A stretch of 64,000 bases of DNA from Platerodrilus igneus (taxonomy: Eukaryota; Arthropoda; Insecta; Coleoptera; Lycidae), in contig JARFIW010001104.1 in NCBI GenBank assembly GCA_036346225.1, positions 11,744,001 to 11,808,000 on the forward strand, read 5' to 3'. The notes below the pieces were generated by a model. The model was not told the origin of the DNA. It made no database searches and worked only from the letters and a program-made list of their open reading frames with translations. Made by a program: the position numbers and the translations under genes. Shown here piece after piece: positions 23,638 through 35,584 of the stretch. How positions within the stretch are numbered: the stretch's first letter is position 1; each line of letters begins with the position of its first letter.

Positions 23638-23640
<3 letters not shown>
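22555..23640 (+). mobile_element. LTR-like copy in the right palindrome arm
   Basis: AAAAGGGGCCGGG at 22561-22573 could be a polypurine tract; CTATAAATA follows at once. A CAGGTTAG motif at about 23127 takes the place of the CAGGTAAC motif of other copies. The end is the array at 23480-23640. The left arm carries the mirror copy. The start is an inference. Confidence 0.4.
23480..23640 (+). repeat. array of three primer-binding-site-like units, the last with an inverted half
   Basis: Two + oriented units (ATCACAACATTTATGGGCTG... and ATCACAGCATTTATGACATG...) carry GTCCAACCGAGGGGC and GCCCAAGTCGTGGGGCT. The third start, ATCACAGCATTTTATG, is followed by AGCCCCACAATTGGGTCG and CATAAAATGCTGTGAT, the same unit in reverse. 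Confidence 0.65.

Positions 23641-23682
<42 letters not shown>
23641..23682. repeat. (AT)n microsatellite
   Basis: Directly follows GCTGTG at the right end of the palindrome. Confidence 0.9.
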
Positions 23683-23684
<2 letters not shown>

Positions 23685-23889
23685 GTGTACACGATTTAAA
23701 TTTGTAAATTTCCCAATTGTCGTCATGGGTCTCGGTGACATAATTGGTAAAAGCATGGTTCCGGCAAAACCAGGATACAGATTCAAGTTCTGTACAAGAC
23801 CTCATATTTTCCATCTTTCAATTACTAGCTTGATTTGAAATCATCATTTGGGCTTTGCATAAAAGTCTAAATTAAATATTTAATAAATT

Positions 23890-23894
<5 letters not shown>

Positions 23895-23930
<36 letters not shown>
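23895..23930. repeat. (AT)n microsatellite
   Basis: A second AT run about 210 bases after the first; the sequence between shows nothing recognisable. Confidence 0.9.
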
Positions 23931-23934
<4 letters not shown>

Positions 23935-25390
23935 CTGTGTATTTATAGGATTAAATAGAGTAGATAAGTCAGCTAATTATTTATGGCAGGGTACCGCATG
24001 TATATACAATTCATTTAAAATTTTAAAACGTTTTCCATAATTACAGTGTCGGAATTTGCATTTTTAAAATATAGTTCTAGGTTAATTTTGCTTCATTTTA
24101 GAGTAATTGTGAATACCAATTACAAATAGTAGATGTAAGAAATGTAGATCCTTAACGTGGTGTAAACACATGCATCTTATTTGGTTTAGAGTATAGGTAT
24201 AGAAGTCCAAAAGCTTTCAATTTTCTGTAGTATAGCTATCAATAATTTTAAAACAATTATTAAGGAGGGTGAAGGATTTTCATGATGTAACAGATATTCT
24301 AAGTGTAAATATTCTTTGCGTGCATAATTTATCATAATTTAGTGTATAACTTGTACATTTGTATAAATTTAAAAGATTGAATAATAGCATAAAAGGGCTG
24401 TAGTTATAACGGTTATTGGTTTTAAGAGGGAGCAGGCAAATAAAACATTCCCAATGGAAGTTTATAACGTTGAAAACATTCGAAGTATTAATTTACGAAG
24501 CTTGAAAATAATCGTCAAGGATTTCTAGCTAAACGTTCAAGATCATTATAAACAAATGCAAACAACAACATATTTGACGAATGGCATTGAAAATTAAATA
24601 CAAGCAGCGATCAATATTAAATAAAGAGATAGTATTTGAGCATGTATTAGAATGAGATAAAAGTTATCATATGGTTAGATGTTCGTTGATTTTGTAACAA
24701 CTGGGGGACAAGGAAAATGATAGAAGTTCGTAGATACAAGGGAGAGGCAGCGTGTTTTGAAAGACGTTAATTTTAAAAGGTATGTTTTAGTAGTGGTTGA
24801 CTTTAAGGACTGGTGTAACGTGCATATGGTAAACAGAGATAGATTGTTTGACTACTCATATAGAAGGGGTTAGACGATAGTCGAGAGAGGGAAAATGCTA
24901 GTTAGGTATAATCGTGATTGTAAACAAGGAGCAAAAAAAGAAAGTAGATATTGAATACAAGTTAGACTAGGATACAGAAAACTGGTAGTAGGAAGATAAA
25001 ATATAGAAAGGATACAAAGAAAGAAATAGAAAATTTTCATATGTGAGTTAGAGCAAGACAACCTTATATTCATATTATGAGGGCATACTTTAGATGGTAG
25101 AACTTATGCCAGTTGAGGCTAGGTTTCGGCGAATTTAATATCCGTTGTGAAACTATAATATATTTTTGTAGTAAATCGTTTGTTTTGAAAAATTCTTAGA
25201 TTTGAAGATGGTTGGTGCACAGCTGCCAGTTTTGAGTGGAAATAGTGTAGGTTATCAGAGAGGTTTCCAGAATTAGCAACGGTTGAAAGTTGTTTGTTAA
25301 ATTGTGGTTTGTGGAATCGTGTTGACCATTTAATAAATTTACCAAGAAGGTTTATTTGTTTATAGTGGTGTGTTTTCAAAAATTACAACT
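23931..25390. other. intronic spacer, purine-rich toward the 3' side
   Basis: No gene. From about 24700 to 25100 it is A/G-rich (AGGGAGAGG, GAAAGAAATAG), possibly the 3' internal region of the LTR-like copy that follows. Confidence 0.3.
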
Positions 25391-26800
25391 AGAAAGGGGG
25401 GCAGAATGTCTATATAACCACTAAGAGGCAGTTAGAGGCTCTCTTTTACTTCTCACCCAAGCATCGAGTAATATTAGTAAACCAATTACGTGACAAGTGA
25501 TTTTAAGATTTTAGTTAATGTTAATTAAGACATGCACGAGTTGGTGTATTGTTGTATAAGCAGGTCAACAATTTTTATACAGTGCATTTTGAGTATACGA
25601 AACTTGCTTCAGAACTGTATGTAGGGATTGCTTGCTATTTGTGGTTGTTGGTGCAAGATAAGCACTTATATGGAGTAGTGGGTGTTAAATGGATCGATGT
25701 GGTGGTGTACTAAGACTAGATGGATTCGTAGATGAAATGTAAATGTTTGGAAGTACTGTAAATTGGTGGACGAGAGAATTGAGTAGCAGATTGCCGTCAA
25801 GGAGGGTATGATTCAACTTGAAGGTTGGTTCCTGAACGTACAGTCATTGTCAAGGGCAACATCATCGATGATTTAGTTGCAGATCCATGTGAGGTGGTGC
25901 TTACCAGGTAACTTTTTTAGTGAAACTTTATTCTGTTGTGTGCATTTAGTGCATTATGACATTTTGGTGCTGTATAGGCATAATTTTAGGAATATTAAGG
26001 ACAAAAGAGTTTACTTTTGAACTTTTATAGAGTACTTTTGACCATATTTTTATATAAGGATTTATATTTATAAAATAATTTTTCAGTATCTGTTTATGTA
26101 CAAAGTTAAAGGGTCTGTTGGTGATTTTAAGTGCAAAAATTAGCACGGGCCCAAAAATGGTTTTTAATATCTCATATTAGACCTGGGGTTAAAGTAAGGG
26201 TATGGTTAAGCCCAGTTACTTTACTGAGTTTATCGATGAGTAAAATTGTATCACAAATATTGGATTGAAAATGAATTATTGTAAAACAAGGATGAATGTA
26301 ATTTAATCTATGTGTGAAATAATAATAAGAAAGATTTTTTGTTTAGAATTTTCTGTTGGAATAAATTGTGGTGAATGTTTGGTAGTCGGGTTTTCTTTTT
26401 TAGAGTAATAGGGTAGTATTTCAGATTTCAGCTGAGCAGCCGTGGGGAACTTCCCTGATGAAGCAGCAATTTTAAGTATAGCTAAAAAAAAGCTGGGAGG
26501 ATTTTGGCGTCCAAAAAGGAAAATATTCATCAAGAAGTGAGCGGCAGTTTTTGTCGTCCCAATTTGTGGGGCTCCATTTAATTTTAGGGTTTAATCCAGC
26601 ATAATTGCAGAGCATTTATGGTCCATTCGTGGCGCTTTTGCAGAGCATTTATGGCCCATTAGTGGAGCTTCTGAAGAACATTTATGGCTACCAACGGTGG
26701 TGCTCGAGTCAGCAGACCTTAAACTTAGCAGCATTATGGCGCCCAACGTGACCTTTGCACAGCATTTATGGCCCATTCGTGGAGCTTTTGCAGAGCATTA
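25391..26800 (+). mobile_element. LTR-like copy (polypurine tract, LTR, unit array)
   Basis: AGAAAGGGGGGCAGAA (25391-25406) looks like a polypurine tract; TGTCTATATAACCACTAAG follows as LTR start with a TATA-like element. CCAGGTAACTTTTTTAG lies at 25904-25920, about 500 bases in. AAGCCCAGTTACTTT near 26203 is shared with 18786. The array at 26540-26800 closes it. No gag or pol follows. Confidence 0.5.
26540..26800 (+). repeat. array of about six primer-binding-site-like units
   Basis: Units begin GCAGAGCATTTATGG or similar at about 26607, 26640, 26673, 26727, 26756 and 26790, with a degenerate unit near 26540. TGGCGCCCAACGTG at 26737-26750 matches the tRNA-Lys 3'-end complement over 14 bases; neighbours read TGGCCCATTCGTGGAGCT. 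The spacing is irregular, about 29-54 bases. This is the longest array here and the only one not followed by (AT)n. Confidence 0.7.
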
Positions 26801-29800
26801 ATTTTTTTTTGGTATTAAGGCTGAACATACTAGCCTTTTTCAATGGATATTCATGTCTGAAAGTAGAATTACATAACTAACAAAACTTTTTTATATATTA
26901 TATATTTATTAAAAACAAAATATTGGAATTTACATATGATAATGGCGTCGAATTAACAAGAACCAGAGCATTCAATGAACAGTATTCCGTGTTTTTAAAA
27001 TGTTGGTTGCTCATTGGATATGGTGAATGTGCCTTCTATCAAGTTTAGCACGAGTTGTTGAATGAAAATTTCCTGAAACAATGGCGCATACTTGAAATAA
27101 TCATTATAAATAACTGTAGATTCGCTTAGAAAGGTTATTGTTGCATTTTTAGTGAGCCAGTGAACATTTAAAATAAATAAAGTGCTACGGTTAAGTAAGA
27201 ATAAAAATATTTGATGTTGAAAAGTGTAATTAAAGTATAATGTGACTTAGCTGATTGAAAATCATAAGTAAAATTTGCATATTTGAATTGTTTTGGTAAT
27301 GGGGTTGTTCTATGCTTCTAGGTAGCTTTTTGAGTACGACATTAAAAACGAGTCTGAGTACATTCCAAGTACCTTCCTTCCTTAGTACCTTTGTTAGTGC
27401 CAAATAAGACTCCAAGTTGAATTTCAATTAATACTTTAAGTACTGCACTAAATAACCATCGCTTCAATTGAAATTTTAATAGTTATGCAAAAATCTCTTT
27501 GCTTATTAATGCTTTCATGGCTTCCCTGTTTCATTTCTAACTCGATTGTGAATATTTGTTCTAACCTATTTGATTTAGTGTTGCTGAAATACAATTTGTT
27601 ATGAATTGGGTTTTGAATATAAACTGGGTGTCAATTCCGAGGAATTTGTTTGGATATCCTTGAGATAGACGTATGTGTTGGAAAACTGTTTAACTGGATG
27701 TAATTCAAGACATGCAATCAAGGTCAGATTAGCTTTTAAGTTTTATGTTTTTCTATAAAGGACTATTGGAAATACGGATTGGTCCATAATTTAGTATGAA
27801 CTTTTGTAGTTGTAATATCTAATTAATTCGAATATTTATTTAGGAAATAATTTATAACGTAGAGCAATTTATACGATTTTTTTTCTTTAAAGTGTGTTTT
27901 TAAGTAAATAATCTTAGATGAGAGTAACTGACCCTGGAAGGTCCAATATCAGTATATTTCTGGTGTAAGCTAAAATGTGCATCAAATTTGTTCTGAACAA
28001 ATACACGCATATGCTATTTAATTCTAATAGTTTTTATACCATGCTGTTAATATTGTAATAATGAAAACAATGTTTTTACAACAATGTAAAATATAAAATT
28101 TATGTACTTTAAAATATTAACATGGGGTTTTGGGTACAAGAAATACTTGACATTTGTATATTCATCTCTCTTTCTCTTGCTGCGAACGAACTATTTATGT
28201 GAAAGTTATCTTTTAAAAATGTTTGCCGGCTGTAATTCGTTGTGTATTTTTCACCAAATATATTAGTAAATATTCGAATTATTGTAAACTGGTCTGAGAT
28301 GGACGTTCCAAGAATTAGATTTATAACAAACAAATATTTTCTTTAAAACGATTCGAACATAAAAGAATTTCATGCCTTACACGTTGAGTGCAAATGTATT
28401 AGCTTTCATTTCGGAATATCATCTTAAGCGATAAGATAATATTAATTAATTAAGAAACAGAAAGTGTTTTCGTATAACTATTTGATAATAAGAAACGTTA
28501 TTTCAATGTATACTAGTTCTCCTAAAAAAGTTCCCACAATTATATGTAACAATACAATTTAAAATGCCCAAGAATTACAACTATCAAAAAAAATTTCCTC
28601 TAAGCAGATTCGAACCCATGAAAATTTTCAGGTCCCATATTGTGGATGTTAATGTAACAAATTTTAAAAATACGATGCATGCTAATTATAAGGTTATCCT
28701 GCCAAGGTTAAGAATGTCCTATGATACGAAGCCAGTGAAACAAGTTTTAAATAACTGAAGCATGTTTGATCATCATTATTGCACATGAGACCTTGTTGTA
28801 ATATACTTTAAAGAAAATTAAAGTTTTTACGCGTACTTAATGGAAAAACTAAAAACTGCTTTGCCGATGTCTAACTTGGCTATTACCCCAAAGGAGAGTT
28901 AGAGAAGGGTATGGCTTTCTTAGTTAAACTGAAAACAATTTAAATTTAAATTGTATGCCACTGTATCTAGCAAGTGTTAATCAAAAATTTCAGGGTAAAT
29001 ACAAAAAATCTTTCATAGTTGAAAGTTATATCATATACCTTTTAGTGTAAAAAATTTGAACAAAATCTTATTACCATGTTTGTTAATGAGTGTCAGACCT
29101 GGTGGTCATGTACAAATTTAATAAAAAACTGGAATTTTAAACCATCTTAATATAAATCTTATTTTTTTACTCATAAAGCTTAAACTTTTAAGCTTCTCGT
29201 AAGTAAGAGCTTCAAATACAACAAAAATTTAATGAATGATTTTTCTTTCACAAAAAAAATATAGATATACAGGATGAGTTTTTAGTGTGGCAACGGTCGA
29301 TAATTCCGTTATTATAAAAGCTACGTAAACCAAATTTGGAGGCATATTAGGCATGCCTAAAGTTTAGAAATCAATCTTATACAAACTGTAAAATGCGGTA
29401 ACAAAACTACGATAGCTCTGTGGTAGAGAGAAGTGGACTGTATATAAAATTAAGTGATAATTTAACAAACAACATAATTAATGGTTTTAATCAGTTCAAG
29501 CGTTTACTAAAAGCACTCACCTGGTGTTTATGATGCCTGGGTAACGAAACAAACGATGTAACATCTACTCTGCTCTTTGCGGGTGTAGCGAAGCACATTT
29601 ATATCAATCGCGGTTTTGAAGAAAAGCGGTTTATCTAATTAATTTGTTTTACGTAGAACGTGTAAAACTGCGATGCGGTTCGAACGACAAATTGATTCTC
29701 TTTTGCTTAGTGGATTTTCCAATCAATACTGTTCTTGCACATGCGGAATAACACAGAGTTTAATCACTCGCGGTAATTGTTGGCGTGTACTTGTAGTAAA

Positions 29801-32224
29801 CATGGAAATTTACTCTAACAAATTTTAATATACCGAGGCGAACGTAAATAATCAACAAACTCGACAAAATAAAATTTAGTTTTAATTATGAACAATATAA
29901 ACGGAACACAAACAATACCAATTAAAAGAGTTTTATACCTTATAATTTTTGTCTGGACTGGGATCTTTTTTACAATGTATTGGCTGTGGCGCAAGGCTTC
30001 TCTCTCACAGGGTAATATCTATAATTTATATCTTTTTATAACCACCGCAAACCTTCAAAATCACTTTACTCTAATGACAGTCCTTTATATTACAAGATCA
30101 TGCCTTAATATTCACCTACAACCACTTATAGATGATCCACCTGCCAGACGAAGGTTCGTATTTTGAAGAGTTTTAGTAACTTGAAGATTGATTGATTGAT
30201 TCCCCCAATTCTGCTATGGAACCCATTTACGGTAGGTAAACAATCAAATCGTTCTACCATCGACCTCTACTCCATTTAATGTGCATACTATGCACTCAAC
30301 AAAATATCATGCAGTCTGTACTTACTTATTTAAGTCTGCTGCTCATTTTCTTTCGTTTTCAAACCTTTTATAATACATTTACTGACTGCTGGTCGAAACT
30401 CAACACCACTGGTATCAGTTATATTTCAAACTGTACTCGAAGACTGATATCACTTGTAGACAAGTCAGCTGTAATCTCATTCACTACTACTAGCGTAATA
30501 GTAAGCGACGAAGTAAGAGCGTTAAGAGAAGAGAGCTCCACCACCAACTCCTTGTGTTTATATAGGCTTTTCTACCCCTATAAAGCTTCTAAATTCTCCC
30601 AAAATCCGTCGATGCTAACAAACAAGGCTTCTTAGTAAACTTCCAACACACAAGCTAACGTTCACTCACGTCTTCGAAATTTGTATACTAAAACATGAAC
30701 TGCCATCCAAATCCTGGAATTTTGCTTCGTTACAAACCCGCTCGCGTAGATATTTTCTTTGTATATCTCGCAACGGACACTTCTCCGAAATTTAGTCCCT
30801 ACTGGCAAAAGTTAATGTTAAAACATGCCTCCCATAATACACATATTATAGCCCTCCCCCTTTAACATACTCTCTCAATCACCTAAACTTACCTTGTCTA
30901 ACCCTCAGCCTGTTCTCATCCCACTGCCTAGCCTGAACCCCAAGCTTAACGAACTTTGTATTATGTCTTCCCTTTTTTACTAATTCTACCAAAATAATCC
31001 TTCTTTGTTTAGTTAACCACTTGCATGTCAAACCGATACAATAACCCCACTCAAAATATGTCTATATTAACACATTGTATTTCTTTCCCACTCTTATCCA
31101 TACTTAACCAAATAACCCTTCCTTGTTGCGCTTGTTGGTCACCTCCAGAAACCAAACATTACCTCTCTAACCAATATTCAAAAATATGCTTGTCTCCGTC
31201 CCATACCTACTCTGTCTGATAGTGTTTCTTTGTTTCACTGTTAGCGTTTCATCTGTCCTTGACGAAATACCCACTCTAAATAACATTCAAATAAGCTCAT
31301 CTCCTTCCTATATATATGCATTAATATCTACTAATCTTTATTTAGTTTTCCTCCATTTAAACGAACACTTGATACGTCACATCTTTATTCTATTCCTACT
31401 AATTCTATAAGCAACCCTCCTTGTTCTGTTTTGGTCCCTAGATTCTAACTAACAACTAAATATTACCCATTCCACAAACAATAAATCCCTCTTAAGCAGA
31501 CATCGCCTGTCACCCTTCCTAGAACTCGATGTTGTTTGTCTCGCCTTATCTACAAATTATACTCTGAAACCTTATTAAAACTATAACTGCCAGTATTGTT
31601 GTTATACACAATCCGAAGAATTCCATTAGTTTAAAATGCTCACACTCTCTCCAATATTCATCCAACCTTGCTTGAAATCTTAGAAAAGCGTTTCAGAAAA
31701 TGCTCCTCTTCGCTATAATGTAACTTTTGAAGGTTACATATCCACTTAAAATCTATAATGGTTAATGTTTGCTTTTAGAAATATCACTTATACAACAATT
31801 TAAATATGAAACAGAAATTGTTACAGCTTTATATTTACACCCTATGCTACACTAGGTAATGATTAAATATGTTTATGATTCTTTTAAATACACGCTAAGA
31901 ATATTTACATTATAACACACACAACTTTAATTAGTATTCATGGTTATACGTTTATGCTACATTGCATTTAAGCATTCTGAAAGTTCTTTGTAAAATTAAG
32001 TCCTACACTAGTAATTTCCAAAAGCATTACAAATTGTTGCTTTTTTGGTATTTACATGCTGAAACTTGAAATAAATTTTCAAATGAATTATCTAACCCCT
32101 TTTACCATTCAAATACCACAGAAATGACAATGATGAAATCCTCCCTTGCTGATTTGGATATAATTCTAATTGCTTGATTTTGTAACCTAAAGATTGTTTT
32201 TATATTTTCAGCAGTTGAATATTC
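26801..32224. other. intronic sequence, no gene or known element recognised
   Basis: About 5.4 kb, A+T-rich, without a convincing coding pattern. The part from about 30840 to 31560 is C/T-rich on the + strand (CCCTCCCCC, CTCTCTCAATCACC). It may derive from an unrecognised element on the minus strand. Confidence 0.35.
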
Positions 32225-33191
32225 TCATACCTTAATCTCAATTCAAATAGTGCATAATACACACTCAACGCACATTCCTTTGATATCGCATTGGAGGCAG
32301 TTCTAATAGCAAAACATGCAGAGGACAACTTTGAGACTAGATCTATTATATGTTTAAACCAGTTAGGCCAGTTTCAATTATTAGACTTAAAAATTTATAT
32401 GAAGCAACTGGATGAAGTAATTTTTTTAGAAAAACTCTCAGTGAGAGTTTGATTTTGAAAACTATGTCGTCTGCGAAAATAGTGCAATTAGCAAAAGTAG
32501 TAGATTTGATGAAATCATTTATAAAGAATAAGAACAATAAAGGGTCAAGGACTGACTCTTGTGGTACTCCCAGGTTGATACCTAATTTATTAGATACTCT
32601 GTTTCCATCATTGATTCTAACTGACTGTGATCGTCTTTGTAAAAACAAATGAAACCAATTGTTTGGTATTTTTCTGATACAATAATATTCTAGTTGAGAT
32701 AAGAGTATTACTTGATTTAGCGATTCAAATGCTTTGCAAATCTCTATGAATACTGCTGTTACCAAAGTATTTTTCTCGTTTAATGCTTGGTAAATATTGT
32801 TTAGAAAAGTATAAATTGCATCCATAGTGGATCTTGGCACGGAACTCATATTGAGTAAATACATTATATTTTATAGCGAAAGTAGTAATAAGTTTTTTTA
32901 CTAAGTGTTCAATTAGGTTTGATAAAGCTAACAATAAGGAGATTAGCCTGTAATTGTTTACATAGTAAGTGCTACCCCTATGTACTGGAATAACTATTGC
33001 ATGCTTAAGACATGTTGGAAACATCCCTATTTGGAATGATTTATTGATTAACTTAGCAATATAGTTAACTATTTTTAATGATAATAAGGTTAATATTTTA
33101 GCTGGAATTTTGTCCTCCCTAGTACAATGATTATTTTTAGATGTTAAGAACACATATAATTTCATGGTGGTCTGCAGGGAAAAACAAAATC
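32225..33191 (-). pseudogene. LINE ORF2, reverse transcriptase part (Jockey/CR1-like), broken
   Basis: On the minus strand the stretch reads HAIVIPVHRG, NNYRLISLLLALSNLIEHLV, then, after a frame break near 32865, STMDAIYTFL, AVFIEICKAFESLNQVILLS, NLGVPQESVLDPLLFLFFIN and CTIFADDI. These are the ordered RT blocks, including the FADD catalytic motif. The frame break and the odd residue in GVPQES (GVPQGS expected) show decay. The endonuclease part of the same copy lies at 33776-34790, beyond a SINE insertion. Family role: target-primed reverse transcription. Confidence 0.75.
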
Positions 33192-33775
33192 AGTTTGATA
33201 TGCCTTACATGTGATTTCCCAATGTTTCACTTGAAGGTACTACATTGGCCAGGAAGCGAGTTTTTTTTACCTGGAAAATTTGGATTTTTGCCGAACCCTT
33301 GCTGTTCCAAGTAAGGTATGGATCTTTAACGTGTGTGACAACACTCACACATGGGACCTCCATTTTACCTCACACCTGAACGAGGGTGCATTTTTGTGAA
33401 AAATGCTCGCCTAATATTTATCAAGTGGACCGTGTTGGATTCGAACCCGGGACCTTGGCCGTGCATTTACATTTCCAAAGCTCCACCTGAAGGTACTACA
33501 TTGGCCAGGAGGCGAGTTTTTTGTTGCCTGGAAATTTAGAATTTTGCCGAACCCTTGCCGTTCCAGGCAAGGTAGGAATCTTTAACGTGCGTGACAACAC
33601 TCACACACGGGATCTCCATTTAACCTCTCATCCGAACGAGGGCGTAATTTTTGTGTAAAATGCTCATCTGCCATTTTTCAAGCAGTTGGCCGTGTCGGGA
33701 TTTGAACCCAGGACCTTGGGATCCGTAGTCTTATGCTTACTACATTGATCCACGGCGACACTAGTTTGATATGCC
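33192..33775 (-). mobile_element. dimeric tRNA-derived SINE with 13-bp target duplication
   Basis: AGTTTGATATGCC occurs at 33192-33204 and 33763-33775, exactly flanking two SINE units on the minus strand. The first unit (33762 to about 33487) has an A-box-like GTGGATCAATGTAGTAAGCA and a B box GGTTCAAATCC. The second (about 33466 to 33205) begins just before the B box (GGTTCGAATCC) and ends AATCACATGTAA like the copy at 11190-11452. One duplication around both units means that they were inserted together as a dimer. Confidence 0.85.
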
Positions 33776-34790
33776 ACTGAATTGCATTTTAGGAAATCAC
33801 GGGACCTCGAAACAGGTGCAGTATTATTGACTAGTAGATTCTCTGCCTCTGTAGTAAAATGTGCATTTAAAATATCTGCTGTTTTTCATATGAACAGTTT
33901 TGTATATAAATTGTACTCTTTCTCTCTGCACTCCCCAACAGTTCCTTTATACCACTCTCCATGATTTCCTTGATTTGTTTTTGTATATGTCAGATACGAT
34001 TTGATAAGAAATTAGCTTATGCTAGTGAAATAGTAGGATCTAACAAAATAATAATTATTATAATGTTTGTACATAATATGCAAAATTTTTTATTTCTTGC
34101 CGAGGTTTTTATTTCTTTTAATTTATTTTGCGTCAACAGGAAAGAATCTTCAAATGTTTCTGATATGTTAGTAACCAAAAGCCGAATATTATAGTTTAAA
34201 TCGTTTGAATTTCTCAAAAGATTTATTTTTTCACATAAATGTACAAAATGAACTATGTTACGCTCACTAAATTTGCAGTTGAAATAATTGTGTTATTGGG
34301 GATGTTTGTAATTATTTCTTTAATGCAGGAACTTGTGCTACCCATGATTCTAGTGATTCCTTGTACCTGCATTGACATATTATGTCATTCTAGAATTTGT
34401 CGCAGTTTATTTATGTGTTTATCTGCAGTACTATTGAAATTACTGTTAAAATCCCCTGCTACCACTACCTTTCCATACTGTATCAGTGACTTTAATATGA
34501 TATTCAGTCAATCAGGAAAATAATCAATATTTCCAGACGGCGAGCAATAAATGGATATAATGTGCAGTTTACCTTCACCATTATATGTATGAGAAAATTC
34601 AAAATTCATTTCCTTTCTAAGATCATACAAGGAAGAAGCGTCTTCCAATTTGAAATTTATCCCATGGTAAATTGCCGTTCCTCCGTGTGAATGATTTGCC
34701 TGCTGAACTTACTGACAAGCCTATACCTATCAATATGCAGCCTTCTACTAAAATTAATCACTCATCAGTCTCGCTACTCTAACTCCTCAT
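33776..34790 (-). pseudogene. LINE ORF2, endonuclease part of the SINE-interrupted copy
   Basis: On the minus strand, about 34700-34410 reads GGTAIYHGINFKLEDASSLY, MNFEFSHTYNGEGKLHIISI, YCSPSGNIDYFPD, a stop, then IQYGKVVVAGDFNSNFNS. The GDFN motif is the metal-binding block of AP-type LINE endonucleases. Weak similarity continues to about 34250. Order and strand fit the RT part at 32225-33191. No intact frame remains. Confidence 0.65.
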
Positions 34791-35063
34791 GTAACAAAGT
34801 ATTATTGTGAACTTGTTTTCTTGTGCGCCTGACTTATAGCAGTAGTCTTATTGATTTTTAGTATGATGTCCGAAAGCTTTTTACTTACCATTTTTTTACC
34901 CTTTTTTTGACGTACGAAAGTCATGCTTAGTGCATAGTAAATCATCTAGTTAAAAATAACAATCAAATCGTCTGGCGTTGGCATACTTATTTGTTAAATT
35001 AAACAATAACTTGTTTATGTAATAAATTTTGCTGTTCCTTTTCTTATGGTTGTATCTATACGG

Positions 35064-35260
35064 CATCATCATCATTTTCTTTTCGACCTTACTTAAGGTC
35101 GGTTTGACACAGCTCTAACTTCTTTCCTATTCTGTGCTAATATAAAAAGTTCTACATGCCTTTCACAACCTAAATTTCTAATAATTTGACTAATATAGCT
35201 CGGTCTAGGTCTTCCTATACTCTTCTATTTTTTTCTATCTGCCTGGCTCTACATAGATAT
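35064..35260 (-). mobile_element. RTE-like LINE, 3' end fragment
   Basis: A second copy of the end also seen at 35585-35760: GGAAGACCTAGACCGAGCTA, a tract for LIRNLGCERHVELF-like residues, then CTTAAGTAAGGTCGAAAAG and a tail of ATGATGATG at 35064-35072. Simple trinucleotide tails are usual for RTE. Confidence 0.6.
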
Positions 35261-35584
35261 TAGCAACCTGATGGTTGTTAAAGAACTCCAACATGTTGTT
35301 ATGTTTCCCATTTATAAGGAAATGAAATATTATCTGGTTATCCCCTCCAAAAAGGAAAAGTGTTAAAATTATATGTTATGGTAAGGCTAAAGCAACGAAT
35401 CGCTGCCTACATGCCAGATCACTAACTAATTGTGAGTTAATGTCATGGAGACGTTTATTAAGTTATATGTTTTGGTAAAGCTTAAGAACGAATCACTACC
35501 AACATGCCAGACCGTTAACTAATTGTGATTTATATCATGGTGACATTTAGTTAACTGATTTTTATTTATTTATTTTGTTTTGTT
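35261..35584. other. spacer between two RTE-like fragments
   Basis: It contains two diverged copies of a short block (ATATGTTATGGTAAGGCTAAAG at about 35370 and ATATGTTTTGGTAAAGCTTAAG at about 35465) with following CATGCCAGA and ACTAATTGTGA. This is a tandem duplication of about 95 bases. Confidence 0.5.

Larger units (their letters stand above)
20147..23640. repeat. 3.5 kb palindrome made of two LTR-like copies, centre at (AT)n near 21932
   Basis: The left arm (20147-21921) and right arm (21942-23640) are reverse complements over essentially their full length, with many point differences and small indels. Anchors: CTTGGGGATGCAGAGAA at 23096-23112 and its complement near 20785-20801; CGTTTTGCTGGCTTCA near 23287 and its complement near 20588; GAATCAGCCAGTTGAGGAAA near 23412 and its complement near 20463; GACCCCTGTGACTTAACCTA near 21876 and its complement near 21965. 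The centre reads AGCAATATAT...ATATTGCTGT with almost no spacer. Each arm ends outward in a primer-binding-site-like array and (AT)n. Confidence 0.85.

Noticed and set aside
28564..28758. 64-codon + strand frame
   Set aside because: No similarity to a known family and no context; ordinary chance length.
29888..31410. Several open frames of 60-120 codons on the + strand
   Set aside because: Composition follows the C/T-rich sequence; no family motifs, no splice support, no shared order with a known protein.
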